Part shown: piece by piece, positions 1 to 8,968 of the stretch
How positions within the stretch are numbered: position 1 is the first letter of the stretch
Layout: each line of letters opens with the position of its first letter
Source: Aliiglaciecola sp. CAU 1673
GTDB taxonomy: Bacteria > Pseudomonadota > Gammaproteobacteria > Enterobacterales > Alteromonadaceae
Length of the DNA stretch: 64,000 bases
NCBI RefSeq assembly: GCF_029223185.1
Contig: NZ_JARHUG010000017.1
Coordinates: 1-64,000 of the forward strand
Direction of reading: 5' to 3'
Notes under the pieces: generated by a model
Databases searched by the model: none
What the model was told of the DNA's origin: nothing
What the model saw: only the letters and a program-made list of their open reading frames with translations
Translations under genes and position numbers: made by a program

Positions 1-77
1 CCTCAATCACGCTTAAGAAAAAATCAGCCAATCCCATCAATAGGTAAGGAGCCACGGAAAACTCACTGGATGGCCCT

Positions 78-110
78 AAAAAACAAAACCCCACCAAAAT
101 GGTGGGGTTT
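78..110 (-). terminator. Rho-independent terminator of glmS
   Basis: An 11-bp perfect inverted repeat (86-96 paired with 100-110, loop of three) is followed, on the minus strand, by a T-rich tract with one interruption (complement of 78-85). It lies about 40 bases past the glmS stop codon and fits an intrinsic terminator for that gene. Confidence 0.85.
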
Positions 111-122
111 ATCATCAATCTG

Positions 123-150
123 AAGGGCCTGTCGGCCCTTTTCTTTGTTT
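123..150 (+). terminator. Possible plus-strand terminator hairpin
   Basis: A 7-bp stem (123-129 with 134-140, loop TGTC) is followed on the plus strand by a T-rich run that reaches the end of glmS. It would stop transcription entering from the left of the window, so an unseen plus-strand gene may end before position 1. Nothing else is recognisable in the first 77 bases. Confidence 0.45.
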
Positions 151-1981
151 ATTCCACAGTCACTGACTTAGCCAGATTTCGCGGCTGGTCTACATCCGTA
201 CCTTTGATAATGGCCACATAGTAGCTCAATAACTGTAGCGGAATGGTATAGACGATGGGGGCAATGGCCGCATCTACATGGGGCAGGTTAATAACCCGCA
301 TGGTAGCGTCACTGACAAAACGGGCGTCTTTGTCTGCAAAAACGTACATGATGCCACCGCGTGCGCGAACTTCTTCGACGTTGGATTTGAGTTTTTCCAG
401 CAGCTCGTTGTTGGGCGCTACCACAATTACCGGCATCTCATCATCAATCAGGGCCAGCGGTCCATGCTTAAGCTCACCGGAGGCATAGGCTTCGGCGTGA
501 ATGTAGGAGATCTCCTTCAGCTTCAACGCCCCCTCCATAGCGATGGGATATTGGTCGCCACGGCCCAGGAACAGGCTGTGGTGTTTGTCGGCAAACTCTT
601 CCGCCAGCTTTTCGATGTCTTTGGAAAGGGCCAGGGTTTCCTCCAGCTTTGCAGGCAAGCTGTACATGGCTTCCACAATCTTGTGGTGCTGCGCTTCATC
701 CATGCCGTTATACTTACCCAAGGCCAGGGTCAGCATCAACAGGCCTGTCAGCTGAGTGGTGAAGGCTTTGGTAGAGGCAACGCCGATTTCGGCTCCCGCC
801 AGGGTCATAAAGGCCATATCAGACTCACGCACCAGGGAAGAGCCGGGCACGTTGCAGATAGTTAAACTGGCTGTATAGCCCGATTCCTTGGCCAAACGCA
901 GCGCTGCCAGAGTATCGGCGGTTTCACCGGATTGGGAGATGGTGACCAGCAGGCTGTTAGGATGTACAAAGGACTTGCGATAACGGAATTCAGAGGCAAT
1001 CTCTACGTTACACGACACATTGGCATATTGCTCCAGCCAATAGCGGGCAGTCATTCCACTGTGATAGCTGGTACCACAAGCCACGATCTGCACATGCCTG
1101 ATCTTATTCAGAATATCTGCCGCACCGGCGCCGAAGACACGGGCATCGACGCCGTCTTTGGTCAGACGATCTTGCAGGGTATTGCGCACCACAGTGGGCT
1201 GTTCATGAATTTCTTTAAGCATGTAGTGGCGATATCCGGCTTTGTCACCGGCATCATGTTCGATTTCTGAATCATGAACCTGGCGCAACACTTCCATACC
1301 ATGTTTGTCGAAGATACGCACGGTGGTGCGGGTTATCTCGGCCACATCACCTTCTTCGAGGAAAATAAAGCGACGGGTAACAGGCAACAATGCCAACTGA
1401 TCGGAAGCGATAAAGTTCTCATCAATTCCCAGACCAATCACCAAGGGACTGCCAGAGCGGGCTACCACCATGCGCTCAGGATCCTGCTGATCCATAATCA
1501 CTGTACCGTAAGCGCCATGGAATTTTTTCACAGCGTTTTTCACCGCTTGTAGCAGTGTGTTGGCGGTTCTGAGTTCCAGCTCTACCTGGTGGGCAATGGT
1601 CTCGGTGTCGGTATCTGAGGTAAATACATAGCCTTCACCGCGCAAAGACTCTCGCAGAGCTTGATAATTCTCGATAATGCCGTTGTGGACCACGGCCACG
1701 CGATCACTGGAAAAATGTGGGTGGGCATTGGCTTCAGTCACGCCACCATGGGTGGCCCAACGGGTATGGGCAATGCCGGCATGGCCCTTAACCGGATTAG
1801 CGGCCAGTGCATCTGCCAGTTCCTGGACTTTGCCGGTGCGACGCACCCGATGCAGTTGATTCTGCGCATCCAATACCGCCACGCCAGCACTGTCATAGCC
1901 GCGATATTCCAGGCGCTTTAGTCCTTCCAACAAAATACTGACCACGTTACGTTCGGCGATAGCGCCAACGATGCCACACAT
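149..1981 (-). CDS. glmS: Glutamine-fructose-6-phosphate aminotransferase (isomerizing)
   Basis: Makes glucosamine-6-phosphate from fructose-6-phosphate and glutamine, the first committed step to UDP-GlcNAc for peptidoglycan and LPS. The 610-residue length is normal for the family. The protein starts MCGIVG, so Cys2 is the N-terminal glutaminase nucleophile after Met removal. Residues 1 to about 240 are the class II glutamine amidotransferase domain, and two SIS sugar-isomerase domains follow. The C-terminus [13 protein letters not shown] is the conserved family tail. An AGGAG ribosome site precedes the ATG. The DeoR-type gene lies 9 bases upstream on the same strand, so the two are probably cotranscribed. 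I see no sign of a glmS ribozyme, which is a Gram-positive trait. Confidence 0.98.
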   Translation of the reverse strand: MCGIVGAIAERNVVSILLEGLKRLEYRGYDSAGVAVLDAQNQLHRVRRTGKVQELADALAANPVKGHAGIAHTRWATHGGVTEANAHPHFSSDRVAVVHNGIIENYQALRESLRGEGYVFTSDTDTETIAHQVELELRTANTLLQAVKNAVKKFHGAYGTVIMDQQDPERMVVARSGSPLVIGLGIDENFIASDQLALLPVTRRFIFLEEGDVAEITRTTVRIFDKHGMEVLRQVHDSEIEHDAGDKAGYRHYMLKEIHEQPTVVRNTLQDRLTKDGVDARVFGAGAADILNKIRHVQIVACGTSYHSGMTARYWLEQYANVSCNVEIASEFRYRKSFVHPNSLLVTISQSGETADTLAALRLAKESGYTASLTICNVPGSSLVRESDMAFMTLAGAEIGVASTKAFTTQLTGLLMLTLALGKYNGMDEAQHHKIVEAMYSLPAKLEETLALSKDIEKLAEEFADKHHSLFLGRGDQYPIAMEGALKLKEISYIHAEAYASGELKHGPLALIDDEMPVIVVAPNNELLEKLKSNVEEVRARGGIMYVFADKDARFVSDATMRVINLPHVDAAIAPIVYTIPLQLLSYYVAIIKGTDVDQPRNLAKSVTVE

Positions 1982-1990
1982 AAATCTCTC

Positions 1991-2761
1991 CTATTCTGTC
2001 GCGGCGCAGATCACTTCCACACCCTGCTTTTCAATTTGTTGTTTGGCCAGAGGCGGGATCTGATCATCGGTGACCAATATTGAGATCTCGCTCCATGGCA
2101 ATTCTAAATTCGGGATTTTGCGTTCCAATTTATCCGATTCGGCCAGCACAATCACCTGCCGTGACACCTGTGCCATCACCTTGGACAATTGGGTCAATTC
2201 GTTAAATGTTGTGGTGCCTTTTTGCGGGTCGAGACCCGCAGCGCCCACAAATGCCTGGTCGAAGTTATAGGCGCTTAGCATCTGTTCTGCCATTTGCCCC
2301 TGGAAAGAATGAGACTGGTTATCCCAAGTGCCACCGGTCATCAGCACCGTGGGCTCATTTTCCAGCTCCAAAAGCTGACTGGCCACATGTAAGGCATTGG
2401 TCATCACCACCAGGCCCCGACGCTTGCCTAACTCCGGCAACATAGCCGAGGTGGTACTGCCGCTATCAATAATAATGCGATAGTTATCTCGAATCAGGGC
2501 TGCGGCTGCCTTGGCTATCGCCGACTTTCGATTCGAAACTTTCTCATCTTCTTGTGCGGAAGGCTCTTTATGAGTCAATACCGCACCACCATAGCGACGC
2601 ACCAATAGACCGTTATGCTCAAGCTCTGTCAGATCTTTGCGAATGGTGACTTCAGAGATGTCAAACAGATGGGTCAGCTCGTCAACTGTGACTTCGCCTT
2701 GCGCCATTAAGCGTTCAACTATGGCCCTGCGTCGTTGTTGGGTATTTCTTTTAATCATCAA
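1991..2761 (-). CDS. glmR: DeoR-family transcriptional regulator next to glmS (GlmR-like)
   Basis: A 256-residue DeoR-type repressor. The N-terminal winged helix-turn-helix (about residues 8-62) includes the family stretch SEVTIRKDLTELE, and a C-terminal sugar-phosphate sensing domain (DeoRC) contains IDSGSTT and VGAAGLD. In Pseudomonas a DeoR-family gene called glmR sits at the same place upstream of glmS and influences amino-sugar supply, so that symbol is used here by position and family. The effector is probably a phosphorylated amino sugar, which is inference. The start overlaps a strongly AT-rich divergent region that carries two TTTCGTT repeats, likely its own operator. Confidence 0.85.
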   Translation of the reverse strand: MMIKRNTQQRRRAIVERLMAQGEVTVDELTHLFDISEVTIRKDLTELEHNGLLVRRYGGAVLTHKEPSAQEDEKVSNRKSAIAKAAAALIRDNYRIIIDSGSTTSAMLPELGKRRGLVVMTNALHVASQLLELENEPTVLMTGGTWDNQSHSFQGQMAEQMLSAYNFDQAFVGAAGLDPQKGTTTFNELTQLSKVMAQVSRQVIVLAESDKLERKIPNLELPWSEISILVTDDQIPPLAKQQIEKQGVEVICAATE

Positions 2762-2788
2762 AACGAAATCATATGTTTCACAACGAAA
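2762..2788 (-). promoter_or_regulatory. Candidate DeoR/GlmR operator: two TTTCGTT repeats
   Basis: On the minus strand TTTCGTT occurs at 2788-2782 and again at 2768-2762, a period of 20 bases or about two helical turns, directly before the start codon of the DeoR gene. Direct TTTCG-type repeats are common in operators of DeoR-family repressors. Autoregulation is inferred from position and repeat form. Confidence 0.45.
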
Positions 2789-2987
2789 CTTATATTATCG
2801 GTTTTTTTTGATTGTGCAACAGCGAAGATGAAATTTTGTGCAACTTCATTTGAAAAATCGTAACTGGAAGAGAATGACCGTTTATGTCGCAAGATTGTCA
2901 CTCTCTATCATATAGCTAGCAGCAGCGGTTCCTTATAGTGGTGCTCAAGTTAATTGATCCGGTTTGGATGTCGGAAGTTGAGGCACT

Positions 2988-3443
2988 ATGTCGCAGATTC
3001 TGTTACTTGAAGCTCCTAAAAACAATAACGTGGGTCAACCGCCAAAAGACCTCTTGCGTGTTGTTTATTCCAAAGACCAAGCTGGCTATGACAATTGGTT
3101 AAAGAAGCTACAAGAATACCGGGCAACACAACAGAAAAAACAACAGTTTGAAAGCGTTCAATACTCGCTAACTGCCATGCTTCTTGTAGGTATTGCATTC
3201 CTTGGCTTCGAATCCTTGGGCTACGCAACCATTGGTGGCTTTAGCGTCACCGCCATGCTGCTGGTAACCTTGTTGGGCGCAATTTTCCTGGCCCCGGTTT
3301 TGACCATCAAAAAAGGGTTGAAAGAAAGGCAGTTTATGTTTTCCCGAATTTTCTTTAGTCACGGTTTGTGCATAGAAGAAACCAACGACGGGATTTGTTT
3401 GATCAGAAATGCAGACCATGAAATAGTAGCCAGAACAGCCTAA
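2988..3443 (+). CDS. Unknown small membrane protein heading the bcs operon
   Basis: A 151-residue protein I do not recognise. The first 55 residues are hydrophilic and rich in Lys and Gln. Two hydrophobic segments follow at roughly 58-80 and 84-105. A soluble C-terminal part of about 45 residues contains ETNDGICLIRNADHEIV. A GAGG ribosome site lies 5 bases before the ATG. Its stop is 15 bases before bcsA and all downstream genes overlap, so it is very probably the first gene of the cellulose operon. It does not look like BcsR, BcsQ, BcsE, BcsF or BcsG. A role in cellulose synthase assembly is only a guess by position. Confidence 0.8.
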   Translation: MSQILLLEAPKNNNVGQPPKDLLRVVYSKDQAGYDNWLKKLQEYRATQQKKQQFESVQYSLTAMLLVGIAFLGFESLGYATIGGFSVTAMLLVTLLGAIFLAPVLTIKKGLKERQFMFSRIFFSHGLCIEETNDGICLIRNADHEIVARTA

Positions 3444-3458
3444 CTGCATGTTCTAAAA

Positions 3459-5672
3459 TTGAATTCCTCCTCTTCCAGCAGAAATTCTTCACTAGTGTGG
3501 GTAACCTTAGTGCCCACATTGGCTTTTACTTTATTACTCTTCCTTCCCATGGATGCCAGTGGCCAATTGCTTGCTGCGTTAGGGATCATCATGCTGATGC
3601 TGGTGGCTGTTAGCCTCAGCGAACTACAATCCCAGTTACGCCAGCTTTTTCGCGTATTGGTGTTGGTCATGGGCATCGCTCTTACACTCCGATATATATT
3701 CTGGCGTGGGCTTTATACGCTAACTGCCGATGATTACTTGTCTTTGCTTTGTGTTTGGCTGTTGTTTGCCGCCGAACTTTACGCCGCTTTTACCCATATT
3801 ATTGGCTGTATCGTCAACGCCTCTCCGCTAACCAGACCCTTACTCGACATTGAGGAAACGGATCCATCCAAGCTCCCCACTGTGGATGTGCTGGTACCTT
3901 CCTATAACGAAGACGAGGAAATCCTGGAAACCACTTTGCGTGCTGCGTTGAACTTGCAGTATCCGTCAGAGCGCTTCACCGTCCATCTGCTGGATGACGG
4001 CGGCACTGACGCTAAGGTCAATCAGACCAATCAAAAGGCTGCTGCTGCTGCCCTTTCGCGTCGCCAGTCATTACAGGCCCTGTGTGCCCGATTGGGAGTC
4101 ACCTACAGAACCCGGCCCAAGAATGAGTTCGCCAAGGCAGGTAACGTCAACTATGCACTGGGACATACTCATGGCGACCTCGTAGTCATCCTCGATGCGG
4201 ACCATGTCCCTACCGCCGATTTCTTGCGCCGCACTGTGCCGTGGATGATCAAAGACGAGAAAGTGTTCCTGGTGCAAACCCCGCATTTTATGGCCAACCC
4301 CGACCCCATCGAGCGTAACTATTTCTCTGCTTTTGAGAGGATGCCCTCAGAAAACGACATGTTCTACGGCACCATTCAAAAAGGCCTGGACTACTGGTCT
4401 TCTTCCTTCTTCTGTGGGTCGGCGGCGGTGATTCGCCGTAAACATCTGGATGAAGTAGATGGACTCTCAGGCCAATCCATCACCGAAGATGCCGAAACGG
4501 CGCTCGACCTGCATGCTTTGGGCTATCGTTCAGTCTATGTGGACCGGCCCATGGTGAGCGGCCTGGCGCCAGAGACTTTTGATGGCTTTATCGTGCAAAG
4601 AATGCGCTGGGCTCAGGGTATGACGCAAATCCTGTTACTCAAAAAGCCTTATGCCAACAAAGGACTGCATTGGTATCAGCGCTTGGGCTATATGAGCTCG
4701 ATCTTGTTCTGGCTATTTCCTTTTGCCCGAATCGTGTTCCTACTGATGCCACTGGCATACCTGGTGTTCGGGTTGCAGGTTTACCATGCTTCTTTGCTAG
4801 AAATTGTTGCTTTCACACTGCCGCACCTTATCGGCACTTACATGGTGTCGACCATGCTATTCGGCCGCACCCGCTGGCCTCTTGTGTCCGAACTCTATGA
4901 GTTATTGCAGTGCGTATTTACCTTCCGCGCATTGGTAAAAGTCTTCCGCAATCCGCACAAACCTTCGTTTGTGGTCACGCCAAAAGGCGACACACTGGAA
5001 AAAGATTTTATCTCCCCCTTATCTGGACCCTTCTATATTCTCTTTGTTGTGCTGATGCTGGGGATGGTAGTTGGTGGTGTCAGATGGTGGACAGATCCTT
5101 TAACCCGCGACCTTACCAGCGTGGTAATGCTTTGGAACCTGTTTAATCTGGTCTTGATGCTGGGCATTTTCAGTGTCTTAATCGAACGCAAACAGGTACG
5201 TAGCCAGCCAAGGCTGCCTGCTCAAGACAATGTCACCATGCTCGATAAAACCAGGCGCTTGTTCCAGGCCAAGCTGAGGGATATTTCCGCCAATGGCGCC
5301 CGAATTATTGTGGCCGAACCAATAGAATGGCAAGTGGGCGATCAGGTCACCTTGCAAGGCTGGAGCGAAGCGACCCAACGGCTGGTGTTACTGCCCGCAA
5401 GAGTGACCGCTGCACAATCCGGCCCCAAAGATGCGATTGTCAGGCTAAAGTTCAATCCACAAACCGAACAACAACACCGGGAAGTGGTGGGATTTACGCT
5501 GGGCGACAGTCGTCGCTGGGTTAGTTTTCAACGTCGGCGTACCCGTCCCATGCCTTTTTGGCAGGGGATGAGCCATATTTTAAAGGTTAGTGTGGTACCA
5601 CCACTCACGCATGCACTTAACTTTCTGATATTGTTAACAAAAAAATTCAACAAGGAAAAAACCAATGTGTAG
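3459..5672 (+). CDS. bcsA: Cellulose synthase catalytic subunit, c-di-GMP-activated
   Basis: Inner-membrane glycosyltransferase that polymerises UDP-glucose into beta-1,4-glucan and threads it across the membrane. All GT2 landmarks are present: DDG at D179-D180, DAD at D246/D248, TED at 342-344 and QRMRW at Q380-W384. A C-terminal PilZ domain shows RSQPR (R581-R585) and DISANG (D608-G613), the c-di-GMP-binding signature. Membrane helices flank the catalytic domain. Length is 737 residues. The start is a TTG with no clear ribosome site; the next ATG (3549) would delete the first membrane helix, so the TTG is preferred. The stop overlaps bcsB by 8 bases. Confidence 0.96.
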   Translation: MNSSSSSRNSSLVWVTLVPTLAFTLLLFLPMDASGQLLAALGIIMLMLVAVSLSELQSQLRQLFRVLVLVMGIALTLRYIFWRGLYTLTADDYLSLLCVWLLFAAELYAAFTHIIGCIVNASPLTRPLLDIEETDPSKLPTVDVLVPSYNEDEEILETTLRAALNLQYPSERFTVHLLDDGGTDAKVNQTNQKAAAAALSRRQSLQALCARLGVTYRTRPKNEFAKAGNVNYALGHTHGDLVVILDADHVPTADFLRRTVPWMIKDEKVFLVQTPHFMANPDPIERNYFSAFERMPSENDMFYGTIQKGLDYWSSSFFCGSAAVIRRKHLDEVDGLSGQSITEDAETALDLHALGYRSVYVDRPMVSGLAPETFDGFIVQRMRWAQGMTQILLLKKPYANKGLHWYQRLGYMSSILFWLFPFARIVFLLMPLAYLVFGLQVYHASLLEIVAFTLPHLIGTYMVSTMLFGRTRWPLVSELYELLQCVFTFRALVKVFRNPHKPSFVVTPKGDTLEKDFISPLSGPFYILFVVLMLGMVVGGVRWWTDPLTRDLTSVVMLWNLFNLVLMLGIFSVLIERKQVRSQPRLPAQDNVTMLDKTRRLFQAKLRDISANGARIIVAEPIEWQVGDQVTLQGWSEATQRLVLLPARVTAAQSGPKDAIVRLKFNPQTEQQHREVVGFTLGDSRRWVSFQRRRTRPMPFWQGMSHILKVSVVPPLTHALNFLILLTKKFNKEKTNV

Positions 5673-7947
5673 GTTCTGGCTCATTCTGCTTACTGCACTG
5701 TTTTCCATTTCGGCAGTCGCTGCAAAGCAAAGTAGTTACCGACTTACGGATTTTTACCCGGGCACTAATCCAGCCCGCTTACAGGGTAAATCAGACAGTG
5801 TTGAATTATCCATTCCGTTGGCGCACGCCTCAAAGGTAGATGAGGCGATACTGCACCTGCGTTTGGTTGCTTCAATGGCGCTGATTAAAGAGCGCTCTAT
5901 TGTTACCGTGCGCTTTAACCAAGCAGCGATAGGCCAAATTGCCTTGGATGGTAGTCAACCGGAAGTATTCGCTTCTGTGCGAATTCCCAATAGCCTTTGG
6001 CGGGGTGGTTTTAACAGTTTGTCCTTTAGCGCCAGTCAGCACTACGATCGCCAATGTACTGACGGTACAGCCCCTGAACTATGGTCGGAGTTGGACCTTT
6101 ACTCATCCAGACTGGAAGTTTCCCACCAAACCTCGGTAAATAACCCCGTTCTGGCCGACCTAAGTGGATTTCTAGCCCCTGGCATTGGCGGTGTTGATGC
6201 CATCACGTTGTTCAGCCATTCCTCTGCACTGAATGACAACATCAACCGTCAGGTTCTGCCTGTGGTATCACAGGCTTTGGCTCTGCGTCGCCAATATGCT
6301 CCGCTGCAAGTTCGTCATTCTCAATGGCAGTTACCCCAGGCGGAGCAGTGGAACGAGTCCTGGGACGAAGCCCAAAAAGAACAATATCAACACTCAGCCT
6401 TCTATGTAGGCAAGGACGCGCGACAAGCCCCTCTGCATGTTGTTGTTGGCACTAAGGCACAGCTTTCTGACATTTTAACCGCCGCAGAATCAGATGCGAT
6501 CGACACCGCTTACCTTTCGTTAAAAGCCGTACCGGCTTTTATGGTGGAAGAGGAAGTAATAGTACCAGCCCACCTTCGCCTGGTTGTCAGTGGCAATGAT
6601 GAACAACAGGTTATGGCCGCAGCCAAGACACTGCTGGCCATGGATGATGCGCTCAACCAGGACGATGCTGTTAAGGCTTTGGAAGAAGGAGCCCATCCCC
6701 AGCAAAATGAGGTTCTGGCAGCACAATACCTACTAGCTGACAATACCTACAGCTTTGCCGATATCGGCAGTAGCGACATTGTTTTTTACAGCGCCGATGA
6801 CCACCGATACGATCTCAACTTCAGGCTCCCTGCTGACTTTTATGTGCCTGAAAGCGCACGAGCAGAACTGTCACTGGATTTTGGTTACGGTGCGGGCATG
6901 GGCTTAGGCTCTGTCATGAACGTGATGGTCAACGGTAAGCTTATCCATGGACTCACCTTCGATAATGCCCAAGGCCAATCCTACAGAAGTTACCGACTGG
7001 ATATTCCGGCAAGACTTTTGAAAGGTGGTAGTAACAGTATTACCTTCGCGGTAACCATCCGCTCTCCTTTGCCTGGTCTGCAATGTGGTGAAGTACCAAG
7101 CTCTCACTTGCTATTCCAGCTAGCCAACCGCTCCACCCTGACGTTGCCAGAAGCAGGGCAGGTAAGCCTGTTACCTGACTTGCAGCTGCTGGCCAAGACC
7201 GGTCACCCCTATACCGCGCAAGGAAATACCGAGCTGAATGTGTATCTGACCGATAGCGATATGCTGGATGGCGCCCTGACCTTTGTCGGTAAGCTCGCCC
7301 AGGCCGCTCATGTTCCTCTGGCCAATGTCACAGTGCACCAAGGTCTTGCTGATTATCAAGCCGAGGCCAAGAACCTGGTATTCGGTACCCCGGACAGCCT
7401 GCCACAGGACTTGTTTGCCCAGTGGAATCTGAGTATCAGTAAGACCCAACGTTGGCCCTATCGCCTGATTAATGACCTGCGAATTAAGGCTGATGTGGTG
7501 CGGGACGAGTATCAGGTAATTGAAATAGAAAACCAGCCGAGTCTGAAACTTGGCGGCTATCTCGAACAAGTCAGCAGCCTGGGCAATATGGCGGTAATGA
7601 CGGCTATGGCCACTGAGAAAGGACAAAGCGCCATCATTGCCGCGCAAAATGCCAAGATCCTGAATGCCCGTATCGATGACATCACCAGTCTGACCTTGTG
7701 GGGACAACTCAACGGCGACTTCTTTGCCTGGGAAGATAGCAAGGCCCCCTTAATTGCCATGCAGGTAGCAGAGCGTAAGACCTTGGGTAACGCAGAAGAC
7801 CTTTGGTTGGAGATTCGTCTGTGGCTCTCCAGTCATCCATGGGCCTGGTTGGCTGCCTTGGTTGCCGTTATTTTACTGCTAAGCCTGTTGTTACACCTGA
7901 TGCTCAAACGCCGTAATGCCAAGTTAGAAGATGAATGGAAGCAGTAA
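5665..7947 (+). CDS. bcsB: Cellulose synthase periplasmic subunit BcsB
   Basis: Partner of BcsA, anchored in the inner membrane and guiding the glucan through the periplasm. The 760-residue protein has a signal peptide (residues 1-20), a long periplasmic body of alternating carbohydrate-binding and ferredoxin-like folds, and one C-terminal membrane helix (about 728-750) ending in LKRRNAK. The C-terminal helix is what contacts BcsA in known structures. It overlaps bcsA by 8 and bcsZ by 17 bases, which indicates translational coupling. Confidence 0.95.
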   Translation: MCRFWLILLTALFSISAVAAKQSSYRLTDFYPGTNPARLQGKSDSVELSIPLAHASKVDEAILHLRLVASMALIKERSIVTVRFNQAAIGQIALDGSQPEVFASVRIPNSLWRGGFNSLSFSASQHYDRQCTDGTAPELWSELDLYSSRLEVSHQTSVNNPVLADLSGFLAPGIGGVDAITLFSHSSALNDNINRQVLPVVSQALALRRQYAPLQVRHSQWQLPQAEQWNESWDEAQKEQYQHSAFYVGKDARQAPLHVVVGTKAQLSDILTAAESDAIDTAYLSLKAVPAFMVEEEVIVPAHLRLVVSGNDEQQVMAAAKTLLAMDDALNQDDAVKALEEGAHPQQNEVLAAQYLLADNTYSFADIGSSDIVFYSADDHRYDLNFRLPADFYVPESARAELSLDFGYGAGMGLGSVMNVMVNGKLIHGLTFDNAQGQSYRSYRLDIPARLLKGGSNSITFAVTIRSPLPGLQCGEVPSSHLLFQLANRSTLTLPEAGQVSLLPDLQLLAKTGHPYTAQGNTELNVYLTDSDMLDGALTFVGKLAQAAHVPLANVTVHQGLADYQAEAKNLVFGTPDSLPQDLFAQWNLSISKTQRWPYRLINDLRIKADVVRDEYQVIEIENQPSLKLGGYLEQVSSLGNMAVMTAMATEKGQSAIIAAQNAKILNARIDDITSLTLWGQLNGDFFAWEDSKAPLIAMQVAERKTLGNAEDLWLEIRLWLSSHPWAWLAALVAVILLLSLLLHLMLKRRNAKLEDEWKQ

Positions 7948-8968
7948 GAGTTGGTGGGCTGCGCTGATAATCATGTTTTTAGCAGGTTGTCAGCCAGCGC
8001 CGTCCTTGTTACCGACTAAGAGCTGGCAGGCATTTAGCCAGGCGTATATCGAGCAAGGCCGGGTGGTTGATAAAGATAACCAGGGCGTTTCGCATAGCGA
8101 AGGCCAGGGTTATGGGATGTTAATGGCTGAGGCGGCATCTGATCGAAACAGCTTCGACATCCTTTGGGGCTGGACAAAGCAGAACCTGCAGCGTGATGAT
8201 AACTTGTTTAGTTGGCAATACCGGCCCTGTCCGGCGCAGGATAGCGACTGTATCAGTGATCCCAATAACGCCAGTGACGGCGATGTACTGATTGCCTGGG
8301 CATTGCTCAGGGCGGCCAAACGCTGGAACAGCGATGACTATGAGCGTGAAGCAGAGGCCATTATCCAAGCTATCGCCGAAAAGTTGATTATCCAGTACCA
8401 GGATTATTGGCTGTTAGTGCCTGGAGAGTACGGTTTTAAAGATCCGAATCGGGTAACCGTCAACCTGTCCTACTGGGTGTTTCCCGCCTTTAAAGCCTTT
8501 GCCCAACGTTTCCCGGAGCAGCCCTGGCAACAGCTCATAGACAGTGGCAAGCAGTTAATCCTGCGGGCCAGATTTGGTTCACAACAGTTAAACCCTGACT
8601 GGTTGGATATCAGCGAAAATGGGCTGTCAGTATCGGAGCGCTATCCTCCTCAGTATGGTTTTAACGCTTGCCGCATCCCCTTACATCTGGTCTGGGCCAA
8701 TATATATGAAGAGGAACTGCTGGCACCTTATCTGGCGTTTTGGCAGCAACCCTCGCCACCAGCTTGGATTGATTTAACCCAGGAAGAGCAGGCGCCCTAT
8801 GCCTGGTCGGCAGGAAAACAAGCCATTGCCCAAACCACATTGCAGATTCTCGGCAAAGCAGTCGCTTCAGCAAAGGTCCCCCCCGAAGTGGATGATCGCT
8901 ATTTTTCATCTGCGCTTAGTCTGTTATCCCATATCGCCGCTCAGGAGGTTATCCATGGCCAGGGTTAG
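7931..8968 (+). CDS. bcsZ: Periplasmic endoglucanase, glycoside hydrolase family 8
   Basis: Cleaves beta-1,4-glucan and is needed for proper cellulose export or chain quality in known bcs systems. The 345-residue protein carries the GH8 signature SHSEGQGYGM with E57 as the likely proton donor, and NASDGDVL with D116/D118 in the position of the catalytic base. The N-terminus ends in LAGC with Cys20, so it should be a lipoprotein, whereas enteric BcsZ is a soluble periplasmic enzyme. The start is buried in the end of bcsB. Confidence 0.94.
   Translation: MNGSSKSWWAALIIMFLAGCQPAPSLLPTKSWQAFSQAYIEQGRVVDKDNQGVSHSEGQGYGMLMAEAASDRNSFDILWGWTKQNLQRDDNLFSWQYRPCPAQDSDCISDPNNASDGDVLIAWALLRAAKRWNSDDYEREAEAIIQAIAEKLIIQYQDYWLLVPGEYGFKDPNRVTVNLSYWVFPAFKAFAQRFPEQPWQQLIDSGKQLILRARFGSQQLNPDWLDISENGLSVSERYPPQYGFNACRIPLHLVWANIYEEELLAPYLAFWQQPSPPAWIDLTQEEQAPYAWSAGKQAIAQTTLQILGKAVASAKVPPEVDDRYFSSALSLLSHIAAQEVIHGQG

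Noticed and set aside
278-865. Long open frame on the plus strand opposite glmS
   Set aside because: It lies fully antisense to a clear glmS gene, has no ribosome site and a composition that mirrors the codon use of glmS.
7171-7707. 178-residue frame antisense to bcsB
   Set aside because: Shadow of bcsB; no family features or start signals.
8799-8954. Upstream extension of the bcsC frame
   Set aside because: It lies inside bcsZ, has no signal peptide at its start, and a strong AGGAGG site marks the start at 8955.
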